This document shows, in pieces, positions 21,577-29,474 of a DNA stretch of 29,474 bases; within the stretch, counting starts at the first letter, position 1, and each line of letters opens with the position of its first letter. This DNA is from Pelargonium nanum. Its lineage: Eukaryota; Streptophyta; Magnoliopsida; Geraniales; Geraniaceae. Where the stretch lies: assembly GCA_036897485.1 (NCBI GenBank), contig JAYMTF010000833.1, forward strand, positions 1 through 29,474, given 5' to 3'. A program made the translations under genes and the position numbers. The notes below the pieces were generated by a model. It made no database searches. It worked only from the letters and a program-made list of their open reading frames with translations, and was not told the origin of the DNA.

Positions 21577-22752
21577 CTAATAAGCATAGTACTGAAATGA
21601 CTGAGGAGGAATATAGATGACACTAGGTATCATTGATCCAAAAATGAAGCTCCCAAAGGTCAGCGGGTTGGATGCCAACACCCCTGAGGCTGGCAGAGTA
21701 GGATTGCAATTGATGAGAGGTGTGGTCACCACCACGCGACAACCATTGAATATCGAGGACACATACAATCGAATTCGGGGTACGATTATTGTAAACCCTC
21801 CTAATGGATTTGTTATCGCGGACGCAATAGATGTACTACGTCCGCATATTAGATCCACTCTTGCATCTACAAAACAAATGAACAATCAATCACGAGTTAG
21901 TTATATTTTTGATTTTTTTGTCAGACTTGTCTATATGCGTTGCCCAGTTTTATATCGTCTTTGTTATCGTTCAATATGAAGTAATAAATTACTAGTTCTT
22001 TCACACTAAAAAAAAAGAAAAAGAAAACTAGGGTTAAATGACTTGGTCTTTCTCGGTTCACACAAGTTTTTTTGGATTTACCTCCCAGTTAGAGTTTGTC
22101 TTGATTTAGCCATTGTTTAACATTTTTTTTAAAATTTAACTTACTCGACCAACTACAACAAGTCACGATATGTCACGTCATCATTTTTGTGGACGTCATC
22201 AACACACGTAAAAAATGTGGTTCACGTGGGCCTCCCACATCGACTTCCAGCATCCAATTATGAAACGCCGCGTTTATTTTAATGTATAATCAAACAACTA
22301 AAAACGGCGTCGTTTTTCCTTCGCCTGCTTGAAAAATAAGGTAAACGCAGCGTCGACCCACGTGAACCAACTTGATGATGTGTAAAGGTGACGTGACATA
22401 TTGTAACTTTGTGTAGATAGTCGAGTGAGTTGAATTAAAAAAAAAAGTTGTTAACAAGGGACAAAACAAAGCACATCCCAAATTAGAGGCTGAACTAAAA
22501 TAAGTGTCGATCCTAGATAGGTTGAACCATTTAACCCTAACAATTAAATCGGGCACCAACTAATGAAATTGATTGTAACTTACTCGGAAAAGGGAGTGCC
22601 GCGACATCGACACCGGCATTGACGGAACATAAGACAGTTCCGTTGATGATAACCGAATCTATGGATTGGAACTGAGCGTCAACCATCGCTGGTGCTGCAA
22701 CAGCAACCAACAAGCATGAAACAAGCAACAAGAAGGATCTTGACAATGCCAT
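21577..22752 (-). CDS. Phylloplanin-like secreted protein, copy 1
   Basis: Two exons on the minus strand: 22752-22584 (169 nt) and 21866-21577 (290 nt), joined at A|AT (Asn) across a 717-nt intron (GTAAGT donor, TTTTGTAG acceptor), give 152 aa. A signal peptide is clear: MALSRSFLLLVSCLLVAVAA, with likely cleavage after VDA-26. The mature part follows tobacco phylloplanin and the Ole e 1-like fold: NGTVLC (Cys42), FPNARVDLICG (Cys63), GCRVVVTTPLINCN (Cys99, Cys110), the four-cysteine pattern of the family. N-glycosylation sequon at NGT-37. Phylloplanins are secreted to the leaf surface, in tobacco by trichomes, and inhibit spore germination of oomycetes. The C-terminus diverges from copy 2. 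The intron is swollen by a MITE. Confidence 0.85.
22029..22539. mobile_element. 511-bp foldback MITE in phylloplanin copy 1 intron
   Basis: Perfect 12-bp terminal inverted repeat TAGGGTTAAATG (22029-22040) and CATTTAACCCTA (22528-22539). Complementarity continues inward in blocks: ATATGTCACGTCA against TGACGTGACATAT, GGTTCACGTGGG against CCCACGTGAACC, and ACGCCGCGTTTA against TAAACGCAGCGT. The copy 2 intron at the same site is only 105 nt and lacks all of this, so it is an insertion. The superfamily is not clear and I saw no convincing target duplication. Confidence 0.8.
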
Positions 22753-23170
22753 TATATATATTATATGGTAATTTTCTATATATGAATCCGATGTGATACA
22801 CAACTCGTGTACATCGACATGCATTTTATAGGACACAAAATTAAAAGCCCAAGGAGCTTGACTGATTTAAGTCCAATCCTGAGTTGTTGATAGGGTTCAT
22901 TTATGTATGTTGGTACATATATTATATTCAAGCTTAGAGTCAATGTCTAAAATTTGTGGCTAAGCACACTCTTCAACTCCTCAATGTTTATAAAGCCACC
23001 AACAATGTGGTGGTGGTGCTTCCAGATTTTATATAATTAAAACTTTATTCTAGGTAGCAGTTGAAGTTTGAAAACATATACCCATTGGTTGATTTTGGGT
23101 TATAGTTTTATATATATGTGAAAGAGAGACAACTGTACGCTACATTTTTATTGTCGGCTGTAAAAATAAT
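22753..23170 (-). promoter_or_regulatory. Upstream region of phylloplanin copy 1
   Basis: The minus strand just upstream of the ATG has TATATATA-type TATA sequence at about 22753-22785. Blocks shared with the copy 2 upstream region: GATAGGGTTCATTTATG, AGAGTCAATGTCTAAAATTT, CTCTTCAACTC, TAGCAGTTGAAG (23055) and GTGAAAGAGAGACAACTGTA. The order is the same and the distance to the ATG similar (about 300 nt against 340 nt). Confidence 0.55.
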
Positions 23171-23194
23171 ATATACTCCATCTGTTTCAAAATA

Positions 23195-23322
23195 ATATAC
23201 GCATAACTAGCTCCAAAATCTTGATCCAATATTAAACTTCTCAATTATTGCCATATACGCATAACTAGCTCCAAAATCTTTCGCATTCAAAATCTTGATC
23301 CAATATTAAACTTCTCAATTAT
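23195..23322. repeat. Two-unit tandem repeat, 58-bp period
   Basis: ATATACGCATAACTAGCTCC...TTCTCAATTATT is repeated at 23195 and 23253. The second unit carries a 12-nt internal insertion that itself duplicates part of the unit (TCAAAATCTTG). Adjacent to a Stowaway-like end at about 23171 (ATACTCCATCTGTTTC). Confidence 0.85.
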
Positions 23323-23339
23323 TCCTCTGGCTTTGGTAT

Positions 23340-24155
23340 GACCAGCATCTCGTGCCTCCTCGATCCCCATGAGAATATACATTCACGACCTTACGCATCC
23401 GCATGAATTAAATTTGGCGGGAATGTATATCTGTGACCTTGAATATCCGTAGGAATGGACTTTCACTACAAAAAAAATTGTGATATGTGACATAAATTTT
23501 TATCACAAATCTATGAATTTCCGTCACAAATTGCGATTTGTGACGGAACTGTGACAATATAATTCTGTCATTGTTTGGCTTGTCACAAATGGTTGTGACA
23601 GAAATTTCCGTCACAATTGTGTGTTTTTTACGGAAATTTCAGTCACAAATGTGTGTTTGTGACGAAAAATGTAATTTCTGTCACAATTTGTGACGAAACT
23701 GTGACGAAAATTTTTCTGTCACAGATTTCCGTCACAGTTTGTAACTTTTTTTGTAGTGATTTGTAGGAATGGACTTTGTGGGAATGTACATCCACGACCT
23801 TGAACATTTGCAGGAATAGACGTTCGCGAAAATGAAATTTGGCGGGAATGTACATCCGCAAATTTGCACATATGTGGAAACGGACTTTGGCGGGAATGTA
23901 CATCCGCGTCTTGAATATCCCTAAGAATGGACATCTGCGGGAATGGACTTTAGCGGGACTGTACATCCGTGACCTTGAACATACGTAGGAAGGGATATTG
24001 GTGTGAATATACATTTGCGACTTTGAACATCTGCATGAATGGACATCTGTAAGAATGGACTCTAAGGGGAATGTACATCCACGACCTTGAACATCTGCTG
24101 TAATAGACACATCGAGAATGAAATTTGGCGGGAATGTACATTTGTGACCTTGAAT
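23340..24155. repeat. Degenerate minisatellite, about 35-70-bp units
   Basis: Many diverged copies of GGGAATGTACATCCGCGACC, then TTGAACATCTGCAGGAATGG and ACTTTGGCGG, in head-to-tail order across about 520 bp, interrupted by the CACTA MITE at 23464-23758. Unit length varies because sub-motifs are lost or doubled. The long minus-strand open frames here (for example 23643-24191) merely translate the repeat and cross the MITE. Confidence 0.8.
23464..23758. mobile_element. CACTA-type MITE, 295 bp, complete
   Basis: Ends CACTACAAAAAAA and TTTTTTTGTAGTG are exact inverted repeats of the CACTA (En/Spm, CMC) superfamily. The interior holds many copies in both orientations of TTCCGTCACA/TGTGACGGAA, the kind of subterminal motif bound by the transposase. 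The flanking 3-mers are TTT and ATT, so the target duplication is imperfect. Inserted in the minisatellite. Confidence 0.85.
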
Positions 24156-24281
24156 GGCGATCAAACTTTCTTTCTTATTTCTACGTGTCACCTTGATTTT
24201 GAGGTTTTCTTTTTGGGATTGTCTTTTTTGAGTAAGGTTGGCTTGACCTTTTGTACCATCCAGGTGAGGGCGATCAATCCC

Positions 24282-24644
24282 TAACAGATTTGATCCATGC
24301 TTTCACGCGTGGCGGTAGAATTTTGGTGGACTTGATCCATGCTTTTGAGCATGACGGTCGAATATTGTTGGAATTGATCCATGCTCTCAGGCATGACGAA
24401 TAATTCTAGGCGAAGTCGACCCGTGTTTTTGGGCATGGCAGTCGAACCTTGAGTACTTGATCCTCACAACGATCAATCATTATATATAGCAGAGTCAACT
24501 CATGCTGTCGGGCATAACGGTCGAACCTTGGCGGACTTGATTCATGCTTCGGTGACCATCTCTTTCCGTCGCCAAAAGTCATGCTTTGGTGACCATCTCT
24601 TACCGTCGCGATGACTTTCGCGGAAAGTGAATTTTCCTGTAGTG
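24282..24644. repeat. Hairpin-bearing tandem repeat and CACTA-like end
   Basis: From 24282 to about 24550 units of about 40 nt recur: GATCCATGCTTTTGAGCATG, then ACGGTCGAA, TTGGCGGACTT. Each unit includes a small dyad (CATGC...GCATG). Then GGTGACCATCTCTT.CCGTCGC occurs twice (near 24556 and 24591). The block ends TTTTCCTGTAGTG (24632-24644), which fits the right terminus of a CACTA transposon, next to GTCGCG/CGCGGAAAG motifs usual in such ends. No matching CACTACAGGAAAA left end occurs in the window. Confidence 0.6.
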
Positions 24645-24689
24645 ACTTCTAAGTCTCGGACAACCCTTGATGGAGGAATCGAGTATCCT

Positions 24690-25253
24690 TATTGGCCGAA
24701 TAATAGTTAACTTATGTAGTGCAATCCATGTACTCAACTAAATTAAGTCACGCCAGTAAAGAATTCACATCTCATTCATTCTCATTGGTGTTTAATCTCT
24801 CCGAATTGTTGTATTGCATTTAATTTAATTGCTTTAATTTATTTTCATGGTGTAAGTAGTTTAATCTCGACACCAAGAAAATATTGTTTATTACATTAAT
24901 TGCGTAAATTATTATTTTAATTTTTCTAATTGCCGTTTGAGTCCCTGAGGATCAATATTCAGACTACTCAAGAATCTTATACTACTTAAACATATCGGTA
25001 CCCGTGTCGAGATCTTGTCATTGCTAGTCACCTCCACGTTATAAGCATACCATTCCACATGCATTTTTTTCCTAAACATTTTTATTAGTTATACTAAATA
25101 CATGGAAAAATACATGTACATAAAATACATGCGTGAATCCTCCTCCTTTTCTTTATGATTCCAAAGGTATATCTTAATTTGTACCGGTGACGCGAAGAAA
25201 GGAAATTTATATAAAAAGGAAAAACAAAATAAACATACAACGTAAAAGGAACT
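24690..25253. repeat. LTR-like remnant in the duplicated downstream flank
   Basis: 24690-24930 matches 28568-28790 (TGTAGTGCAATCCATGTACT, TTCACATCTCATTCAT, GTAAGTAGTTTAATCTCGAC, AAGAAAATATTG). The part at about 24938-25015 (GAGTCCCTGAGGATCAATATTC, then TACTACTT and GGTACCCGTG) resembles the ends of plant LTR retrotransposon LTRs. This is recalled similarity, and no LTR termini were found. No gene. Confidence 0.45.
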
Positions 25254-25429
25254 GTATTTTTACTAATTTTGTCGCATAAAGGGTTTGTCTGCACAACATA
25301 TTAATTCGTGTACAGTTGATATATAATAGTAGGCTAACATTGTTACTGCTTAAAGGCTTTATTTAGATATAAGCAACGCAGGTGAAACTGGCCAGTGTGA
25401 CACCATGCACTCATTCATTCATATATGTG

Positions 25430-26017
25430 CTAAACTCCGATTAAGTTAAATAACCCCGGAATAATAGTGATGCAACGATCTATTACTCCTCCCGATAAGG
25501 CGTTCTCCAACAAGCTCGTGACGCCGGCTACTAGCGCCCCAACGTTTGGTAGAGTAGCATTGCATGCGACGAGAGGTGTGAGCACGACCAACTCACAAGC
25601 ACTATCACCCAGTATTGCACCCAGAAGTGCTCGAATTAATCGAGATATGGGTACCGTTATTGTAAACACTCCAGACGAATCGGTCGTGGCATTAGCAAGA
25701 GTTGTATTACCGCATACTAGTGCCAATGTAGCATCTACAATACAAAACAAATAAAATGAAACGAAATTAGAACACATATATATTACTGCAACGTACGGGA
25801 TATAACCTAGTAACTTATGAAAATGACGTCCTGGCTTACTTGAAAAGGGGGGTGCGTTGGGATTGGCAGCGGCATTGTCGGTACATAAGAGACTTCCGTT
25901 GAGGTATATCGGACTACCAAGTAGTTCTTGAGCATCCACCTTTGCTGGTGGTGCTATCACTGAAACAGCAACCAGCAAGCATGAAGCAAATAACAAGGAG
26001 GATCTTGAAAGTGCCAT
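25430..26017 (-). CDS. Phylloplanin-like secreted protein, copy 2
   Basis: Exons 26017-25840 (178 nt) and 25734-25430 (305 nt), joined at A|AT (Asn60) across a 105-nt intron (GTAAGC donor, TATTGTAG acceptor), give 160 aa. Signal peptide MALSRSSLLFASCLLVAVSV with likely cleavage after VDA-29. Cys45, 67, 106 and 117 match the four family cysteines in NGSLLC, ATLALVCG, SACELVVLTPLVAC; an extra Cys147 lies near the end. Several N-glycosylation sequons (NGS-40, NAT-60, others) fit a secreted glycoprotein. Start, splice phase and flanks match copy 1, so the two are tandem duplicates in the same orientation. The intron has no stop in frame, so a retained-intron product would be 195 aa. The gene looks intact. 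Confidence 0.88.
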   Translation of the reverse strand: MALSRSSLLFASCLLVAVSVIAPPAKVDAQELLGSPIYLNGSLLCTDNAAANPNAPPFSSKPGRHFHKLLGYIPYVAVIYMCSNFVSFYLFCIVDATLALVCGNTTLANATTDSSGVFTITVPISRLIRALLGAILGDSACELVVLTPLVACNATLPNVGALVAGVTSLLENALSGGVIDRCITIIPGLFNLIGV

Positions 26018-26350
26018 TATATTTATTTTATGGTACGTAATTTGCTATATATATTTGAATCCGATATATACGACATTAACATATATTATAGGGCACAAAT
26101 TATAAGCCCCTTCACTGATATATCATTTTAACAATCTTGACTTTTTGATAGGGTTCATTTATGCCCGTACGTAAGTTTAAACAAATTAATTAATATTATT
26201 GCAACTTTATTTAGAGTCAATGTCTAAAATTTCTAATTTGTCATTAACCACATGCATGCATGGCTTTGGTTAATGAAAATCCTCTTCAACTCTCTTCCGT
26301 CTTTATAATTTGTAAATAACCTACCGATTAACAATGTACTTATGTACGTC
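26018..26350 (-). promoter_or_regulatory. Upstream region of phylloplanin copy 2
   Basis: TATA-like ATATATAG and related AT-runs lie within about 60 nt of the ATG on the minus strand. The region shares CCATTATAT, GAATCCGAT, GATAGGGTTCATTTATG and AGAGTCAATGTCTAAAATTT with copy 1 in the same order. Confidence 0.5.
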
Positions 26351-26354
26351 ATGG

Positions 26355-26690
26355 TAGCAGTTGAAGTATCAAAACATAAATTTATTCATCAATTCATCTC
26401 GGGTTATAGTGAATTTTATACGTGAAAGAGAGACAACTGTATACTACATTTTTTATCGTCAACTCTAAAAAATCAACACTCATTCCGTCCCAAGTATTCT
26501 CCTTTCTATTCATTCCTTATAGCAGTTTAAGCTCGATCGAAAACATATGTATATCTATCTATCACTTGATTTCGGGTTAAAGTTAATTTTATAAGTGATG
26601 GATAGACTACCGTATACTATATTTTTTATAGTCAACTCTAATAAAACAATACTCTCTCTATCCCAAAACATGCAAGTGTTTTTTTTTTCT
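26355..26690. repeat. Duplicated distal promoter block, 165-bp period
   Basis: The block TAGCAGTTGAAG, AAAACATA, CGGGTTATAG, TTTTATACGTGA, GATAGACTAC-like and TATACTAC/TTTTTTAT.GTCAACTCTAA occurs at 26355 and again, more diverged, at 26520, and once upstream of copy 1 at 23055. Each is followed by a Stowaway-like CTCCNTCCGTCCCAA remnant. Confidence 0.7.
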
Positions 26691-28567
26691 ATTTACTCTT
26701 TCATCTCCGTGGGCATGTGTTCTAACAAAATTAAGGGACACAAAACAACTTATTACAGGGACATCTAATCTTCAAACCGCTCAAATATTTGCATTTTGAG
26801 GGCGCAAACGCCACAAAACTATTCACCGCCCCTTTCACAAAACTCACCACTTAACATTCCATTCGTTGATTTTCGTTTGTACATCCAACTTCTATCCATT
26901 GTAAGCATGTTTTAATAGATTCAATTGTTTAAGGTTGAAACACAAATATTTTAACAGAAATAAGAAAGGTTAAGGGTCGGGTTCAAAGTCATAACTTTTT
27001 ACACATTTCCGAGATCTTTACAATGACGTGGCCATCGCAAAAATATTCAGACATTTTTACAATGACGTGGCTGTCAGAAACAAAAAACGACGCCACGTCA
27101 TCAAAAATACCTAGGAAATCATTGGTGCCTTTCTTCAAAACTTTCACGCTCAACTTCTTTTGAAGTCCCTTGCTTCAGGCGCCGTAAAGCCACCGGAAAT
27201 TTAAAATTTTCTGACATCCACGTGTAGCCATAAAAAACATGTCATCAAAATTTCTGCATTTTCTTGAAGTGAATTGCTGCCTGATAGCTCGTATTTTATA
27301 CCAGTTATCTAGTCCAAAATTATGCTATATAAGAGCATAAATCTCATGATTTAGCATTTTTCACCATCTTTGTGTGCATTTGGTCAACGAATTCATTTTT
27401 GGCATATTTGTGCGGTTTTAGCCAATAGTAATAGATTATTGTATTTTTTTGGGCTCATTTGTGCTAATTGTTTATATGTATCATATATGATGTTAGTACT
27501 TGTGTTTATTATAGTGTTTTTAGTGTACTAAAAGACCACATCAAGCCATGGAATGAAGCAAAACGATCCATTCGAAATTTCGTGTCAGAATAATAGAAGT
27601 TATTGTGGAATTCAACATGCTAGACAAAATGACCTTTGGAGGGTTAGTTCAAGTTGAAGTCTTCATAAAAGTAGTAGAGGACTTCTAGAGATTTGCAACA
27701 AGTGGTCATACACATTTTTCTAAGGTTGTTTGTAAAGAAAAACGTTAGCTCAAAAGTGAAGCTGAGCACGCAAAACAGACTTACAACCAGAAGCAATCAT
27801 CAAAGATGAATTTGAATTATATCCGTCGCGACAAGATTCACCATGCTGCAGCAAGCTCTTATGTACGCCGCGGAAAGACGAATCAAACAACCCAAACCTC
27901 AATTTTTCTCTCTAATGTGTATCATAGCCTATATTAAGGTCCCTTATCATTGATCGATATTCAACTTAGGAGGGATGTTTGGGAGCACTTTTGGAGGAGA
28001 TTTACGTTCAGAAAACGCTGTAGAGAAGAGAGGAATAGAGAATCTTGGAGGATTGACAACCCGGAAAGCAAAGCTCTACAAAAGAATTCCCAGAGCTCCA
28101 ATATTTGGTATATTAAGTATATTGAATTGTTTAATCTCTCTTCGCTAGTACATTGAACAATTGGTTGTTTACAGTTTTATACGATGAACATAAATTGCTT
28201 ATTTGTTACTAGTTTTGTTCAAGTCAACTATATCTTGTTTATAAGTGTGACTGTTTAAACTCCCCGTTTAGGATGTGATCAAATATTGTATGGATTATTT
28301 AATTTTAGTGTTTATGAGTTGTATGGTTTGAATGCGTAATTTTATTGTTTCCAGGATTCGTTTGTTGTGTAAATTGAAAACTTACTCCACTTGATGATAG
28401 GGTATAATTGCACCTACATAGGACGTCATATACAGATTGATCAAATCCTAAGTTAGCGTGTACCTTTTGGTAGTAGTATGCTTCTCAGACCTCTAAATCT
28501 TATAGGTACACATAACGTTAAGGTCTGAGAAAGCCTTTTATTGTAGTATGCTTTAGAACACTTATAC
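26691..28567. other. Long non-coding stretch, not recognised
   Basis: No gene. 26990-27260 has repeated TTTACAATGACGTGGC (27017, 27056) and facing GCCACGTCATC motifs, possibly another relative of the foldback MITE. 27270-28400 is moderately AT-rich with only short frames (the longest, 68 codons at 27950-28156, is not protein-like). Its base composition and lack of frames suggest a non-coding part of an LTR retroelement, but no LTRs, primer-binding site or polypurine tract could be fixed. Confidence 0.35.
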
Positions 28568-28984
28568 TCTTATTGCCTGGATAATAGTTAACATATGTAG
28601 TGCAATCCATGTACTGAACTAAATTAGTCACCCCAGTAAAAAATTCACATCTCATTCATAATTATTGGTGTTTAATCTCTCCTAATTGTCTTGCGTTTAA
28701 TTTATTTTCATGTTGTAAGTAGTTTAATCTCGACTTCAAGAAAATATTGCTTATTAGTTTAATCGTGTATATTATTATTTTCATTCTGATACTCTAATGA
28801 ATTATATTTTTACTAATTATGTCGCATAAAGGGTTTACGTGCACAACAAATTAATCTGTGTACAGTTGATATATAATTCTACTATTGTTACTCCTTAAAA
28901 GGTTTTATTTTGATTTTAGGCATGCAGGTGAAACTGGCCTATGTGACACCATTCACTTATTCATTTATATACTAACTAATTAAA
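28568..28984 (-). repeat. Duplicated 3' flank of phylloplanin copy 3
   Basis: Colinear with 24690-25430: the LTR-like head, then TACTAATTATGTCGCATAAAGGG (against 25261), GTGTACAGTTGATATATAAT (against 25308) and GCAGGTGAAACTGGCC.GTGTGACACCAT (against 25378). About 320 nt present in the copy 2 flank are missing here. Confidence 0.75.
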
Positions 28985-29258
28985 TACTCCAAATCCTCCT
29001 ATTAACGTAAATAACGACGGATTAACATTAATCAAACGAGGTACCTCCTGTGGGTAGGAGCTGGCACTTCTCCAAGAACTCTAAAAAAGGTCATGGCCAA
29101 CTGACAAGTACTACCACCCAGTAATGCACGCACCGGATCCATACTGCATGCATGCACGCATATTAAGAGCGATAATCTACGTACACATACTGCATGCATG
29201 CACGCATATTAATTACTGCAACGCACCTGATCCGTATAACATAGTAAGTACATATGTA
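28985..29258 (-). pseudogene. Decayed phylloplanin-like copy 3
   Basis: Segments align to copy 2 in order: 28988-29040 to its C-terminal codons (TAAATAACCCCGGA-like), 29085-29140 to the exon 2 middle (minus-strand reading RALLGGSTCQLAM against RALLGAILGDSACELVV), and 29206-29250 to the intron (ATTACTGCAACG, ATAACATAGTAAGTACATATG). Between them, stretches are deleted or replaced, including a doubled CATGCATGCACGCATATTA at about 29149 and 29193. No exon 1, signal peptide or open frame remains before the transposon at 29261. It is a truncated, non-functional remnant. Confidence 0.65.
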
Positions 29259-29260
29259 CG

Positions 29261-29320
29261 CAGGGACGGATGAACATTGAGTGCATTGGGGGCAGCTGCC
29301 CCCACAAAGTAAAATTGTTA
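29261..29320. mobile_element. hAT-like element end
   Basis: CAGGGACGGATGAAC followed by GGGGGCAGCTGCCCCC is the usual start of a plant hAT-type element family (CAGGGGCGGA... with a G-run/C-run palindrome). The other end is not in the window or has been lost. Confidence 0.45.
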
Positions 29321-29358
29321 CAATATAATTCTTGTAATTGTCCATTAAAACTCTTGTA

Positions 29359-29474
29359 CTCCATCCGTTCTAAAATAAGTATCCTGTTTGTCTAAATTTT
29401 TTGTCCAAAAATGAGTGTCATGTTTCTATTTTTAGGTTATTATATTATTGTTTTTCCCATATTACCCTTATCAC
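29359..29474. mobile_element. Stowaway-like MITE, runs off the window
   Basis: Preceded by TA (29357-29358) and starting CTCCATCCGTTCTAAAATAAGT, the consensus Tc1/mariner Stowaway terminus. The right end lies outside the window. Confidence 0.6.

Noticed and set aside
21617..21979. 120-codon plus-strand frame
   Set aside because: Antisense shadow of phylloplanin copy 1 exon 2.
23340..24155. CRISPR-like array of regular repeats
   Set aside because: Units are degenerate, with no constant repeat and unique spacers, and the genome is a plant's.
23643..24191. 182-codon minus-strand open frame with repeated CTFP/VHSR-like segments
   Set aside because: It translates the minisatellite and runs through the CACTA MITE; the repeat period is irregular and frames shift between units, so it is not a selected repeat protein.
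25467..25754. 95-codon plus-strand frame
   Set aside because: Antisense shadow of phylloplanin copy 2 exon 2; signal peptide, cysteines and splice sites all support the minus strand.

Overview
The window is nuclear DNA from a flowering plant, most likely a eudicot. The evidence is spliced genes with GT-AG introns, AT-rich intergenic DNA, tRNA-derived SINEs, several MITE types, and protein families typical of land plants. The species cannot be fixed from the sequence alone. I built the gene models by hand from reading frame, splice consensus and recalled family conservation, so transcript ends are uncertain.

Layout. 1-3.8 kb is gene-free and repeat-rich: an antisense SINE-like head, a 221-bp tandem duplication, a 542-bp hAT-type non-autonomous element with an 8-bp target duplication, and a truncated SINE. 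3.9-9.7 kb holds a plus-strand ANKRD13-type ankyrin/GPCR-chaperone-domain gene (two coding exons, 651 aa). 9.7-10.6 kb is intergenic with a weak protein-like remnant on the minus strand. 10.65-16.4 kb is a ten-exon plus-strand COQ6 gene (ubiquinone biosynthesis flavin monooxygenase, 512 aa) whose first coding exon is only 8 nt. 18.09-20.23 kb is a four-exon plus-strand SDI2/MS5-like TPR gene (294 aa) with a SINE in intron 1, a Tourist-like MITE in intron 2, and an upstream ORF plus a perfect 11-bp dyad ahead of the start codon.

From 21.2 kb to the end lies a minus-strand tandem array of phylloplanin-like (Ole e 1-like) secreted-protein genes: copy 1 (152 aa), copy 2 (160 aa) and a decayed copy 3. 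Copies 1 and 2 share promoter blocks and 3' flanks. Copies 2 and 3 also share a longer downstream segment containing an LTR-like remnant. Between copies 1 and 2 are minisatellites, a complete CACTA-type MITE and the end of another CACTA element. 27.1-28.5 kb is non-coding and unrecognised.

The three single-copy genes are unrelated housekeeping or nutrient-response genes and do not form a pathway. The phylloplanin array is the only functionally coherent cluster, a probable leaf-surface defence protein family. I see no CRISPR array, rRNA, functional tRNA or clearly new system. The most interesting points are the SDI2 leader, the COQ6 8-nt exon, and the birth-and-decay history of the phylloplanin array.
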